64,000 bases of DNA from Photorhabdus laumondii subsp. laumondii. Lineage in GTDB: Bacteria; Pseudomonadota; Gammaproteobacteria; Enterobacterales; Enterobacteriaceae. The DNA lies in contig NZ_CP024901.1 in the NCBI RefSeq assembly GCF_003343245.1, forward strand, positions 3,162,001 through 3,226,000, given 5' to 3'. Position 1 is the stretch's first letter, and every line of letters begins with the position of its first letter. Below the pieces are notes generated by a model. It was not told where the DNA came from. It searched no databases and saw nothing but the letters and a program-made list of their open reading frames with translations. Positions 37,096-45,900 of this stretch are shown piece after piece. A program made the position numbers and the translations under genes.

Positions 37096-38079
37096 GTGAG
37101 TATAGCCATTATGATTGGCACACACGGAGCTGCGGCTGAGCAACTGCTTCATACCGCAGAGATGTTAATTGGAGAGCAAGAAAATGTCTCTTACATTGAC
37201 TTCGTTCCTGGTGAAAATGCCGATACCTTATTTGAAAAATACAACAGTAAACTGGAAACGCTTAATACAGAGCAAGGTGTACTGTTTCTTGTCGATACAT
37301 GGGGAGGAAGTCCATTCAATGCGGCTAGCCGTATCGCCGTAGATAAAGAGAATTATGAGATCATCACCGGAGTTAACGTTCCAATGTTAGTTGAAACCTT
37401 TATGTGTCGAGATGATGACCCATCTCTGGCAGAACTGGTTTCCGTTGCTCTGGAAACCGGGAAAGAAGGCATCCGGGCCCTGAAAACAGAAGAACCTCAA
37501 ATAGCTGAACCCGCCAAGCCCGTGGCATCCGTTGCGGCACCTTCATTTGCACCATCAGCCGGTGGTCATATGAAAATTGCACTGGCTCGAATTGACGACC
37601 GCCTCATTCATGGTCAGGTTGCTACTCGTTGGACAAAAGAAACCAATGTCAAACGGATCATTGTCGTCAGCGATGAAGTTGCTGCTGATACTGTCCGTAC
37701 CACCTTGCTAAAACAAGTTGCTCCACCGGGGCTCAGTGCTCACGTTGTTGATGTTGCAAAATGTGTTCGCGTTTATAACAACCCGAAATATGCCAATGAG
37801 CGTGTCATGTTGCTGTTTACAAACCCAACAGATGTTTTGCGTTTAGTCGAAGACGGTGTCGATATCACTTCTGTCAACATTGGTGGAATGGCTTTCCGTC
37901 AAGGAAAAACGCAAGTTAACAACGCAATATCCGTTGATGAAACCGATATTGCAGCCTTCAAAAAACTAAATGAACGAGGCATTGAACTTGAAGCCCGCAA
38001 GGTTGCCAGTGACAGCCGCTTACAAATGATGGATCTACTCCAGAAGGTTAAAAACGAAAATCAGATCAGAGCAATTTAA
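37096..38079 (+). CDS. manX: Mannose PTS enzyme IIAB (ManX)
   Basis: Cytosolic phosphotransfer subunit of the mannose/glucose/glucosamine PTS. The start is GTG with GAGGGG upstream; E. coli manX also starts GTG. Of the 327 residues, the IIA domain (~1-135) has its phosphorylated His10 in IGTHG. An Ala/Pro-rich linker spans ~140-155. The IIB domain has its phosphorylated His in DDRLIHGQVATRW (~residue 170). It is first in manXYZ. The close repeat element and the leader hairpins it brings could affect expression. Confidence 0.95.
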   Translation: MSIAIMIGTHGAAAEQLLHTAEMLIGEQENVSYIDFVPGENADTLFEKYNSKLETLNTEQGVLFLVDTWGGSPFNAASRIAVDKENYEIITGVNVPMLVETFMCRDDDPSLAELVSVALETGKEGIRALKTEEPQIAEPAKPVASVAAPSFAPSAGGHMKIALARIDDRLIHGQVATRWTKETNVKRIIVVSDEVAADTVRTTLLKQVAPPGLSAHVVDVAKCVRVYNNPKYANERVMLLFTNPTDVLRLVEDGVDITSVNIGGMAFRQGKTQVNNAISVDETDIAAFKKLNERGIELEARKVASDSRLQMMDLLQKVKNENQIRAI

Positions 38080-38137
38080 CTATTACTCAACGACAAAAAT
38101 TTCTTACCAAATTTAATTTGGTTACAGGAGACAAACA

Positions 38138-38938
38138 ATGGAAATTACCGTTGTTCAAATTGCATTGATATTCATCGTAGCTTGTATAGCCGGAATGGAT
38201 TCCATTCTTGATGAATTTCAATTCCACCGCCCACTCGTGGCTTGTACCTTAATCGGGATCATTCTTGGTGACATGACAACCGGTATCATTATCGGCGGTA
38301 CACTAGAGATGATCGCTCTTGGCTGGATGAATATCGGTGCTGCAATTGCCCCGGATGCGGCCTTAGCATCAATCATCTCAACGATTTTGGTCATCGCGGG
38401 TGGTCGTGATATTGGTGAAGGTATCGCTTTGGCCATTCCACTGGCAGCAGCGGGGCAAGTGCTGACTATCATTGTACGTACCATCACAGTCGCCTTTCAG
38501 CATGCTGCTGACAACGCGGCAGAACGTGGCAGCCTGCGTGCGATTAGCTTTATCCATCTATCCGCATTACTGCTCCAGGCTATGCGTATCGCCATCCCTG
38601 CCCTGATCGTTGCACTATCGGTTGGCACCAACGAAGTCCAGCAGTTACTTGCTTCTATTCCAAAAGTGGTAACCGATGGCTTGAATATCGCTGGGGGAAT
38701 GATCGTCGTTGTGGGTTACGCCATGGTTATCAACATGATGCGTGCCGGTTACCTAATGCCCTTCTTCTATCTCGGTTTCGTCACAGCAGCATTCACTGAT
38801 TTTAACCTGGTTGCATTAGGCATTATTGGTATTGTTATGGCCGTGCTGTACATCCAGCTAAGCCCTAAATATAACAAATCTCAGGTAGCGGCTGCCCCTG
38901 GACACACCAATAACGACCTTGATAACGAATTAGATTAA
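38138..38938 (+). CDS. manY: Mannose PTS membrane subunit IIC (ManY)
   Basis: Integral membrane subunit that, with ManZ, forms the sugar channel of the mannose PTS. The 266 residues are the family length and very hydrophobic, with GMDSILDEFQFHRPLVAC near the N-terminus and GGTLEMIALGWMNIGAAIAP in the conserved central part. ACAGGAG precedes the ATG. It follows manX by 58 bp and manZ by -4 to +4 bp spacing downstream (manZ starts 4 bp after its stop). Confidence 0.95.
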   Translation: MEITVVQIALIFIVACIAGMDSILDEFQFHRPLVACTLIGIILGDMTTGIIIGGTLEMIALGWMNIGAAIAPDAALASIISTILVIAGGRDIGEGIALAIPLAAAGQVLTIIVRTITVAFQHAADNAAERGSLRAISFIHLSALLLQAMRIAIPALIVALSVGTNEVQQLLASIPKVVTDGLNIAGGMIVVVGYAMVINMMRAGYLMPFFYLGFVTAAFTDFNLVALGIIGIVMAVLYIQLSPKYNKSQVAAAPGHTNNDLDNELD

Positions 38939-38942
38939 AAGG

Positions 38943-39818
38943 ATGAGCAACATGTTAGATACAACAAAAACGACTGCTCAGACAGCAGGCCAGAAAAAAC
39001 TGACACCCAGTGATATCCGTGGTGTATTTCTCCGTTCTAATGTGTTTCAAGGTTCATGGAACTTTGAACGTATGCAGGCTTTGGGTTTCTGTTTCTCTAT
39101 GGTGCCAGCTCTTCGTCGTTTGTATCCAGAAAATACCGATGAGCGTAAACAGGCACTCAAACGCCACCTTGAATTCTTTAACACTCACCCTTACGTCGTC
39201 GCACCTGTACTGGGTGTCACCCTGGCAATGGAGGAACAGCGTGCTAATGGCGCAACGATCGATGATGGTGCGATTAACGGTATCAAAGTCGGTCTGATGG
39301 GGCCATTGGCCGGTGTTGGTGACCCTATTTTCTGGGGGACAGTCCGCCCAGTATTTGCTGCTTTGGGTGCGGGCTTGGCAATGAGCGGTAGCTGGCTTGG
39401 GCCTGTCTTATTCTTCTTCTTATTCAACCTAGTACGCCTGTTGGTTCTTTATTCAGGTATCTCTTATGGTTATAAGAAAGGGATCAATATCGTTCAGGAT
39501 ATGGGTGGTGGCTTCCTGCAAAAAATGACCGAAGGAGCATCAATCCTTGGTCTATTTGTTATGGGGGCGTTAGTTAATAAATGGACGAAAGTCAATATCC
39601 CGCTGGTTGTATCAGAAATTCCTAACCAACAGACAGGTGAAAAGACAATAACCACGGTTCAAAATATCCTCGATCAATTGATGCCAGGCTTGGTACCACT
39701 TTTACTGACATTTGCTTGTATGTGGTTATTACGACATAAAGTCAATGCGCTGTGGATCATTATTGGCTTCTTTATTCTGGGGATTATTGGTGCCAGATTT
39801 GGTTTCCTTGGTCTCTAG
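38943..39818 (+). CDS. manZ: Mannose PTS membrane subunit IID (ManZ)
   Basis: Second membrane subunit of the mannose permease; in E. coli ManY/ManZ also serve as the lambda DNA entry route. The 291 residues carry FQGSWNFERMQALGFCFSM, AMEEQRANG, and GLMGPLAGVGDPIFWGT, all diagnostic of IID, with C-terminal membrane segments. AAAAGGATG overlaps the start region. The TAG stop is the first three bases of a 16-bp tandem repeat. Confidence 0.95.
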   Translation: MSNMLDTTKTTAQTAGQKKLTPSDIRGVFLRSNVFQGSWNFERMQALGFCFSMVPALRRLYPENTDERKQALKRHLEFFNTHPYVVAPVLGVTLAMEEQRANGATIDDGAINGIKVGLMGPLAGVGDPIFWGTVRPVFAALGAGLAMSGSWLGPVLFFFLFNLVRLLVLYSGISYGYKKGINIVQDMGGGFLQKMTEGASILGLFVMGALVNKWTKVNIPLVVSEIPNQQTGEKTITTVQNILDQLMPGLVPLLLTFACMWLLRHKVNALWIIIGFFILGIIGARFGFLGL

Positions 39819-39872
39819 TACAATGATCTTTTAGTACAATGATCTTTTAGTACAATGGTCTTTTAGTACAAT
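39816..39872 (+). repeat. 16-bp tandem repeat, 3.6 copies, starting at the manZ stop
   Basis: TAGTACAATGATCTTT occurs twice exactly, then once with a single A-to-G change, then as a 9-bp partial unit. The first TAG is the manZ stop codon, so each further unit adds an in-register-shifted TAG. Confidence 0.93.
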
Positions 39873-39879
39873 ATCATTC

Positions 39880-39915
39880 GGGGAGGCACTCCTCCCCATA
39901 TTTTCTTTTTTATAA
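39880..39915 (+). terminator. Terminator of manXYZ
   Basis: GGGGAGG and CCTCCCC with loop CACT, followed by ATATTTTCTTTTTT. Confidence 0.88.
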
Positions 39916-39938
39916 CAATGCAGGGATAGGGATAAGGA

Positions 39939-40397
39939 ATGAACCTTAATGATATAGCATTAACTGGTTTAATCGTACTCATGCTAGCTTTTGCTGTTTA
40001 TGATGAATTCGTGGTGAATTTTCTAAAAGGGAAAACTCACTTACAAATAAAGCTAAAAAGAAAACATAAAATTGATGCACTCATCTTTATTATCCTGATA
40101 CTTATTGTTGTTTATAATAATATTACTGTTTATGGTAGCCGTTTAACCACATATTTATTGCTGTTTACTATCTTGGTGACTATTTATATTGCCTATATAC
40201 GTTCGCCTAAATTATTTTTTAAAAATAACGGTTTCTTCTATGCAAATACCTTTATTTCCTATAGCCGGATAAAAACCATGAATTTATCTGAAGATGGCAT
40301 TCTGGTTATTGGTTTAGAAAACAAGAAATTATATATATCAGTAAGCCAAATTGATGATTTAGAAAGAATTTATAAATTTCTCATCGAAAACAGATAG
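39939..40397 (+). CDS. yobD: YobD family inner-membrane protein (DUF986)
   Basis: Conserved membrane protein of unknown function, 152 residues, the same length as E. coli YobD. Hydrophobic segments lie near residues 6-24, 46-62 and 70-88. The soluble C-terminal part matches well: NNGFFYANTFISYSRIKTMNLSEDGILV and IDDLERIYKFL. It sits between manZ and mntP, as in E. coli. AGGGATAAGG precedes the start. Confidence 0.92.
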   Translation: MNLNDIALTGLIVLMLAFAVYDEFVVNFLKGKTHLQIKLKRKHKIDALIFIILILIVVYNNITVYGSRLTTYLLLFTILVTIYIAYIRSPKLFFKNNGFFYANTFISYSRIKTMNLSEDGILVIGLENKKLYISVSQIDDLERIYKFLIENR

Positions 40398-40435
40398 ATA
40401 AGAAAAAATAATAAATAAAAAAATAGACAATAAAC

Positions 40436-40462
40436 AGTCAGCCTTACGCTGACTTTTATTTT
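40436..40462 (+). terminator. Terminator of yobD
   Basis: AGTCAGC and GCTGACT with loop CTTAC, followed by TTTATTTT. Confidence 0.85.
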
Positions 40463-40474
40463 CCCCATAAAACA

Positions 40475-40493
40475 GATAATGATAATTATTATC
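40475..40493 (+). promoter_or_regulatory. Fur box upstream of mntP
   Basis: GATAATGATAATTATTATC matches the 19-bp Fur consensus at 18 positions. It lies about 75 bp before the start of the riboswitch and between the yobD terminator and mntP, so it belongs to mntP. Confidence 0.88.
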
Positions 40494-40564
40494 AATATCA
40501 TACCTTAACCCTAAAAATAATATTATTTTCCCTTTTTGAATTATTGTGCTATCTTTTAAATTGT

Positions 40565-40822
40565 CATGGGGAGTAGCCTGTTTCAGAGAAACGATTTAGT
40601 TAATTTTTCTGAAAAGCCCGTATCAACACGCTCGTTACAAAATAAACGTGGTGCGGGTAACCTTATTGCTATCTTAACAGGCATTATTGTTGCTAAAAAT
40701 AGCAAATGAAATAGTCTAATGAGATAGCTATTAATTCGGTTGGCAAGACCATTGCATATAGCACCATCATTGGTTGGGGGTGGGTTATATGTATATGGAA
40801 ACACCCAACCGAGGCTATATTA
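40565..40822 (+). promoter_or_regulatory. yybP-ykoY manganese riboswitch and mntP leader
   Basis: The 5' part carries GGGGAGTAGCC at 40570-40580 and CCCGTATCAACACGCTCG at ~40617-40634, the two conserved elements of the yybP-ykoY Mn2+ aptamer that also precedes mntP in E. coli. The 3' part contains a GGTTGGG...CCCAACC hairpin (about 40774-40811) that ends just before the GAGG ribosome binding site and could be the expression platform. Aptamer limits are approximate. Confidence 0.85.
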
Positions 40823-41404
40823 ATGAATATGTACGCAACCCTCATCCTAGCTTTAGCACTTTCAATGGATGCCTTTGCTGCTTCAATTTGTAAAGGGGCC
40901 GCACTACATAGACCGCATTTTCGTGAAGCAATCCGTACCGGTTTAATATTTGGTTTGGCAGAAGCCTGTACCCCATTGATTGGCTGGTCTCTAGGGCTTT
41001 ATGCCAGCCAATATATTATAGAGTGGGATCACTGGGTTGCTTTCACTCTGTTATTCATTCTGGGTTGTAGAATGATTACAGAGAGTTTCAAAACAAAGCA
41101 GGAAAAAAAGTGTGAGTCACCCTGCCGCCATAATTCAATTGTGTTGATAACAACAGCCATTGCCACCAGCCTGGATGCAATGGCAATTGGTATTGGGTTA
41201 GCGTTCCTTGAAGTCAATATCGTACATACTGCGATGGCTATCGGAATGATGACAATGATTATGGCAACATTGGGTATGTTAATTGGCCGTTATATTGGCC
41301 CACGGTTAGGCAAACGCGCTGAACTTATTGGTGGGCTGATTCTAATTGCAATTGGCTTCAATATCTTGTTTGAACATCTAGAATTATTTATGTACGCAAA
41401 ATAA
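40823..41404 (+). CDS. mntP: Manganese efflux pump MntP (YebN)
   Basis: Exports Mn2+ across the inner membrane. The 193 residues form six membrane segments in two repeated halves, each with the metal-binding signature: [14 protein letters not shown] near residue 12 and [13 protein letters not shown] near residue 115. E. coli MntP has 188 residues. Control is layered: a Fur box and a Mn riboswitch lie upstream. A hairpin after the stop separates it from convergent rlmA. Confidence 0.95.
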   Translation: MNMYATLILALALSMDAFAASICKGAALHRPHFREAIRTGLIFGLAEACTPLIGWSLGLYASQYIIEWDHWVAFTLLFILGCRMITESFKTKQEKKCESPCRHNSIVLITTAIATSLDAMAIGIGLAFLEVNIVHTAMAIGMMTMIMATLGMLIGRYIGPRLGKRAELIGGLILIAIGFNILFEHLELFMYAK

Positions 41405-41410
41405 CGCCGC

Positions 41411-41461
41411 CAGCCCAAAATATTTACACCTGTAAAGCCATAGGGTATATATTTTGGGCTG
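41411..41461. terminator. Long hairpin between mntP and rlmA
   Basis: CAGCCCAAAATAT (41411-41423) and ATATTTTGGGCTG (41449-41461) are perfect complements of 13 bp. The 25-nt loop contains CCATAGGGTATAT, a scrap of the intergenic repeat's terminal sequence. It probably terminates both convergent genes. Confidence 0.65.
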
Positions 41462-41470
41462 AAATCTTGA

Positions 41471-42289
41471 TCAATTAAGGCGTTGATAGACCCGCAATAT
41501 AAAATCAGTTTCACATTCAAACAGCGCTCTATCTGCCAACTTATTTTTCACATCTTCTGTTGCTTGCCAGGCAAATGGGGTCATCTGTAATAAATGATAC
41601 GCTTGCAGGCCATCTAATTTCATTGGATAAGATAACGATTCATCGGTTATCAATTCAAATCCTTCCAACAGTTCCGCCTTCAATGGATGAAGATGAATAT
41701 TTTGATAAATCAACTCCTTGAGCTGATAAAGATGGCGAGGACCGGGAGTGACTGTCAAAACAATTCCCTGTGGCTTAACTACCCTTGCCAACTCTTCCGC
41801 TTTACAAGGCGCATAAATTCTTAACACCCCGGCAAGCGATTGATCGGCAAATGGCAAGCGATGGCTCGACGCAACACAAAAGCTAACAACCGGATAGCGC
41901 TTAGCGCCATAACGAACCGCAATCTTAGCAACATCTAACCCATAGATTTTAAAATTACGTCTCTTGCTTAACTGTGCTTCAACCGCAGCAGTGTAATAAC
42001 CTTCACCGCATCCTATATCCAACAAACTCTCCGCATTTTCTGGCAGATACTTTTCCAGTAATTCCGAAACCCGTCGTTGTAATGGTTGATAATGCCCTGA
42101 ATCCAAAAACACTCTTCTTGATTGCATCATCTCCGGGCTATCCCCCGGTTCCTTGGACCTTTTATGCTGAACGGGCATCAGATTAACATACCCTTCTTTA
42201 GCACAATCAAACTGATGATTATTCTCACAGCGCCATTGCTGTCGAATGAGCAATAAAGATTGATGACATAAGGGACATTGGTAAGACAT
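41471..42289 (-). CDS. rlmA: 23S rRNA (guanine745-N1)-methyltransferase RlmA(I)
   Basis: Methylates G745 in hairpin 35 of 23S rRNA using S-adenosylmethionine. The 272 residues start with a zinc-binding motif (CPLC at 5-8, Cys21, His25). SAM motif I is LLDIGCGEGYYTAAVE near residue 90. ESPEMMQSRR-like GDSPEMMQSRRVFLDSG is the family-specific linker. It converges with mntP, whereas in E. coli they are also neighbours. It marks the left edge of the accessory island. Confidence 0.94.
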   Translation of the reverse strand: MSYQCPLCHQSLLLIRQQWRCENNHQFDCAKEGYVNLMPVQHKRSKEPGDSPEMMQSRRVFLDSGHYQPLQRRVSELLEKYLPENAESLLDIGCGEGYYTAAVEAQLSKRRNFKIYGLDVAKIAVRYGAKRYPVVSFCVASSHRLPFADQSLAGVLRIYAPCKAEELARVVKPQGIVLTVTPGPRHLYQLKELIYQNIHLHPLKAELLEGFELITDESLSYPMKLDGLQAYHLLQMTPFAWQATEDVKNKLADRALFECETDFILRVYQRLN

Positions 42290-42563
42290 AAGATTCCAAA
42301 AATATCAGCGAAAACCAGCCAGCACTATAGCATATTCTGATACTTATCGTCGTAAATCATGTTAATTAATAATTCTATATAAACAACTAATCATTATCTT
42401 GAATGAAATTATACTCCATTATTTTCAGTCCTTTTTTTGAAACGGCCCGCAATATTTCTATAGCATAAATATATTTATCGGGTATGATTCTTCAATCAAA
42501 ATAAAATATCATTGTTAATAAGTCATTTAACTAATAGAAACAGCTAATAATGCAGATAATATA
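42290..42563. other. AT-rich gap at the left edge of the defence island
   Basis: About 270 bp between rlmA and the first small ORF. I see no tRNA, attachment site or integrase fragment in it. It presumably carries the rlmA promoter and a promoter for the SIR2 locus. Confidence 0.5.
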
Positions 42564-42806
42564 ATGACCATTTTCATACAATATTTTAATAAATTAAGAT
42601 CAATTTCACCGAAATTCGATATTATGCCCAACACAAACTATTGTGAACTTATCTCACAGAAAAGTGACGTTGAAACTCTAGCAGATGATCTGGATAAAGT
42701 CCGTGCAGACTTTGCTACGGTATTAAAACAATTCAATGATGAAATCATATTATCTACAGGGAAAGAGACGATATATGAGCAAAATAGTCATCGGAAAACA
42801 CCCTAA
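42564..42806 (+). CDS. Small ORF of unknown function upstream of the SIR2 gene
   Basis: I do not recognise it. It encodes 80 residues, or 60 if it starts at the ATG at 42624 (MPNTNYCELISQ). No strong ribosome binding site is seen for either. The stretch SDVETLADDLDKVRADFATVLKQ looks like an amphipathic, possibly coiled-coil helix, which favours real coding. Its 3' end overlaps the next ORF by 32 bp in another frame. It lies on the strand of the SIR2 gene and may belong to its transcript. Confidence 0.45.
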   Translation: MTIFIQYFNKLRSISPKFDIMPNTNYCELISQKSDVETLADDLDKVRADFATVLKQFNDEIILSTGKETIYEQNSHRKTP

Positions 42807-42942
42807 AATAGCAAAACAATCTAATCAAGGTGGTATCAATCCATTACATTATCAATTGCCTGATTCAGAAATATTAACGCTTTATGAACAACATCAGAAA
42901 CACAAACATGGGATAGAAAAAAGTTGCCTTATTCTAAGGTAA
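42775..42942 (+). CDS. Small ORF (55 residues) directly upstream of the SIR2 gene
   Basis: Not recognised. It reads MSKIVIGKHPKIAK at the start and ends KSCLILR; it is basic, with many His and Lys, and has no membrane segment. AAAGAGACG, 5-13 bp before the ATG, is a fair ribosome binding site. The SIR2 gene starts 47 bp after its stop, so cotranscription is likely. It could be a regulator or partner of the SIR2 protein, or a chance ORF; its length alone cannot decide. Confidence 0.45.
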   Translation: MSKIVIGKHPKIAKQSNQGGINPLHYQLPDSEILTLYEQHQKHKHGIEKSCLILR

Positions 42943-42989
42943 ATGATAAAAAAGTATAATGAAATTATTTTCAATATAAGGAGAGAAAA

Positions 42990-45900
42990 TTGCGGTTTAT
43001 TCAAGATGGACCACTTATTCCTGATGAATTATTACTTGCCCGTGATCAAGGGCACGTGGTTTTCTTTTGTGGCGCAGGGATATCGCTTGCCAAAGCTAAG
43101 CTTCCTAATTTTTTTCAATTGGCGCAAAAAGTTATTGATTTACTCGGAACGACTAATGATAGCCAAGCTCGTCAACTTTATGATTTTTTGAATAAAGGAT
43201 TAAAAGATAAGGAAGGAAATGAAGTTGCATTACCTTCTTATGCATCAACTCTTATTTCAACAGATCGGATATTTAGCTTATTAGAACAAGAGTTCGAAAC
43301 GAATTTAATTGAAAAAACTGTAGCTCAAGTACTGAAACCATCGGACACAGTTGACACATCTGCACATAAATTATTGTTAGACCTTGCTACTACATCCGAA
43401 GGTCGAGTGCAATTAATTACAACTAACTTTGATCGTTTATTCAATGATTGTTCCTTGACAGAGATTCCGTGTTTTCTACCTCCAAATTTACCAGATTTAT
43501 CCAAAAATGAATTAATTGATGGACTGGTATATCTTCATGGAAGATCTAATTCCGATTACATTGGTGCAGAAGGCAATGGTTTTGTTTTATCAGGTTCAGA
43601 GTTTGGAAGAGCCTATCTTTCTGATGGTTGGGCAACGAACTTTATTCGAGAGATTTTTTCTAAATATACAGTTGTATTTATTGGCTATTCTGCAAATGAT
43701 CCCCCAATGCAATATTTGCTCGAAGGACTTAATAAAAATCTGATAAAAGCAAAAAATGTATATGCATTTCAATCTGGAACCATAGAAGAAGCAAGAAAAC
43801 TATGGGAACATAAAGGTGTTCAAGCAATTGCTTACAGTCCTGAAGATAAACATACTGCTCTTTGGGAGACATTAGATGCTTGGGCGAAAAAAGCGAAGAA
43901 CGTAGAGCAATGGTATAGCGAAACTATAGAGATAGCTCGACGTGGCCCAACCAATCTCTTACCCCACGAACGTGGACAAGTTGCTCATATTGTATCTACT
44001 TCAAAAGGTATGAAGAAGTTTGCACTTATTGATAATCCACCTCCTGCAGAATGGTTATGTGTTTTTGATCGTAATATACGACTTGCTACACACTCTAATA
44101 ACCACTGGCCTTTGAGATGTAACACTTCCCCTGAACCTTTCACTTTATACGGTTTAGACTTTGATAAAACACCTGATATTTATCAAAAGAATAATGAAGA
44201 TATAGATAAAGAAATAGCTAAAAAGGCATGGGATGCGTTTCAACCACATCATGATGATATTAAAGAGTTAAACAAGAAACATTTTGCTTCATTCAGAACA
44301 ACATCTGAATATGGAAACTCAAAGTTATCTAATAGACAATGGTTTCTTGGTGTCTGGCTTGCAAAAGTAGCTCATCAGCCGACAGCCATATGGTGGGCAA
44401 CGAAACAAAATTATCTTAAACCAGCTATCCAACATTATATTTTACAGAAACTCAAAGAGAATAAAGTAGATAGTGAAATTCGCAAAATCTGGCAATACCT
44501 AATTGAGTCGTGGCAATATGAATATAAAGATGAAGATTTTGAACGCCACTGGTATAGTCTATCACACGAAATTAAAACATACGGTTGGAATGAAGTGACG
44601 TTCCGTCAATATATAAAACTGACGCGCCCATATTTAGCTGTATCTAGCAAAATAAATAGCCTTCTCCCTCCAATTAATACGATAACTGAGCTTCGTAAAT
44701 TTCTGGAATTAGATGTACGATATATAGAAAAACACCATTTTGATGCAATTAATATTCCAAATTCTTTACTAATTAAAGTGATTCCAGAACTGAGGAAAAA
44801 TATTGAATACGCTTATTCGTTAGAATCAGAGAAAAGGACACCTCACTCAGTGCGTTTGTTATCACCAATTAGAGAGGACAGCAGTATAGAACTAGGTTTA
44901 AGTATAAGAGATGTCGGGCTGGAAGGATATGTATTGCGATACGTACATTTGTATGAAAGGTTAATTCAACTAGACCTGTATGAAGCAAGAAACGAATTCT
45001 TGAGTTGGCCCAGAAATAATCCTATATTTTCACAACTTCGTATATGGATTGCATGTAAGCCTGAAATCGTCCCCTCTTCCGATTTTTACCCACTTATCAA
45101 TGCATTAAGCGATGATGAATTTTGGAATGAACATAATCAAAGAGACCTGATGCTAACACTTGCAGATAGATGGGATGAATTAAGAGAGAATGAGTGCATT
45201 GAAATTGTTGAGCGTTTATTAAAAGGTAGGCTCATTCCTGCATGTATAGATAGTAATCTAGGCGATAAATGGCAAGCTGATAGTATCCTAAATCGAATAT
45301 TCTGGCTTAAGAATAAAGGCTGTCATTTTTATATTGATATAAAAGAGCGGGTTAGAGAACTTCAAAATATATATCCTGAATGGGAAATTGGGCTAGCAGA
45401 TAATGCCATTACTTCTATGGAACCCAAAGGTGGGTATATAAGTATTGAATCTAACTGTAATGAATTATTGGGTATTCCTATAAGGGATATTATTCCGCAA
45501 GCCTTAGAATTTAATTCTGTTGAACGGATCGTTTCAGAGAGGAACGACCCTTTTAAAGGATTATCAAAGCAATATCCATTAAGGGCTTTTTCTGCACTAA
45601 GACATTGGGCTAAAGAGAAAAAAGAGTATCCTAAAGAAATATGGGAAAAGTTCCTGTCGTCTGAATCGCGAAAAAATGATAAAAAAAAGTTCATTTATTT
45701 TATTGCAAGACAAATGATGTCTTATTCTAACAAAGATTTAGTCTCAATTATTGATCCTGTTTTATGTTGGATTTCGTCTATAAATGAAAAGTTAGCTTCT
45801 ATAGATATTGACATCTATGACACATTATTAAAGCATCTTATTGACACTATAGGGATAATGCCAACTCCTATTACTACCATCGAAATTAAAAGAGAACGGC

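Noticed and set aside
39816..39872. CRISPR-like array
   Set aside because: Units are contiguous 16-bp repeats without spacers and there are no cas genes; it is a simple tandem repeat.
42290..42563. tRNA gene as an island insertion site
   Set aside because: No cloverleaf or CCA-end structure seen; no tRNA or rRNA gene was recognised anywhere in the window.
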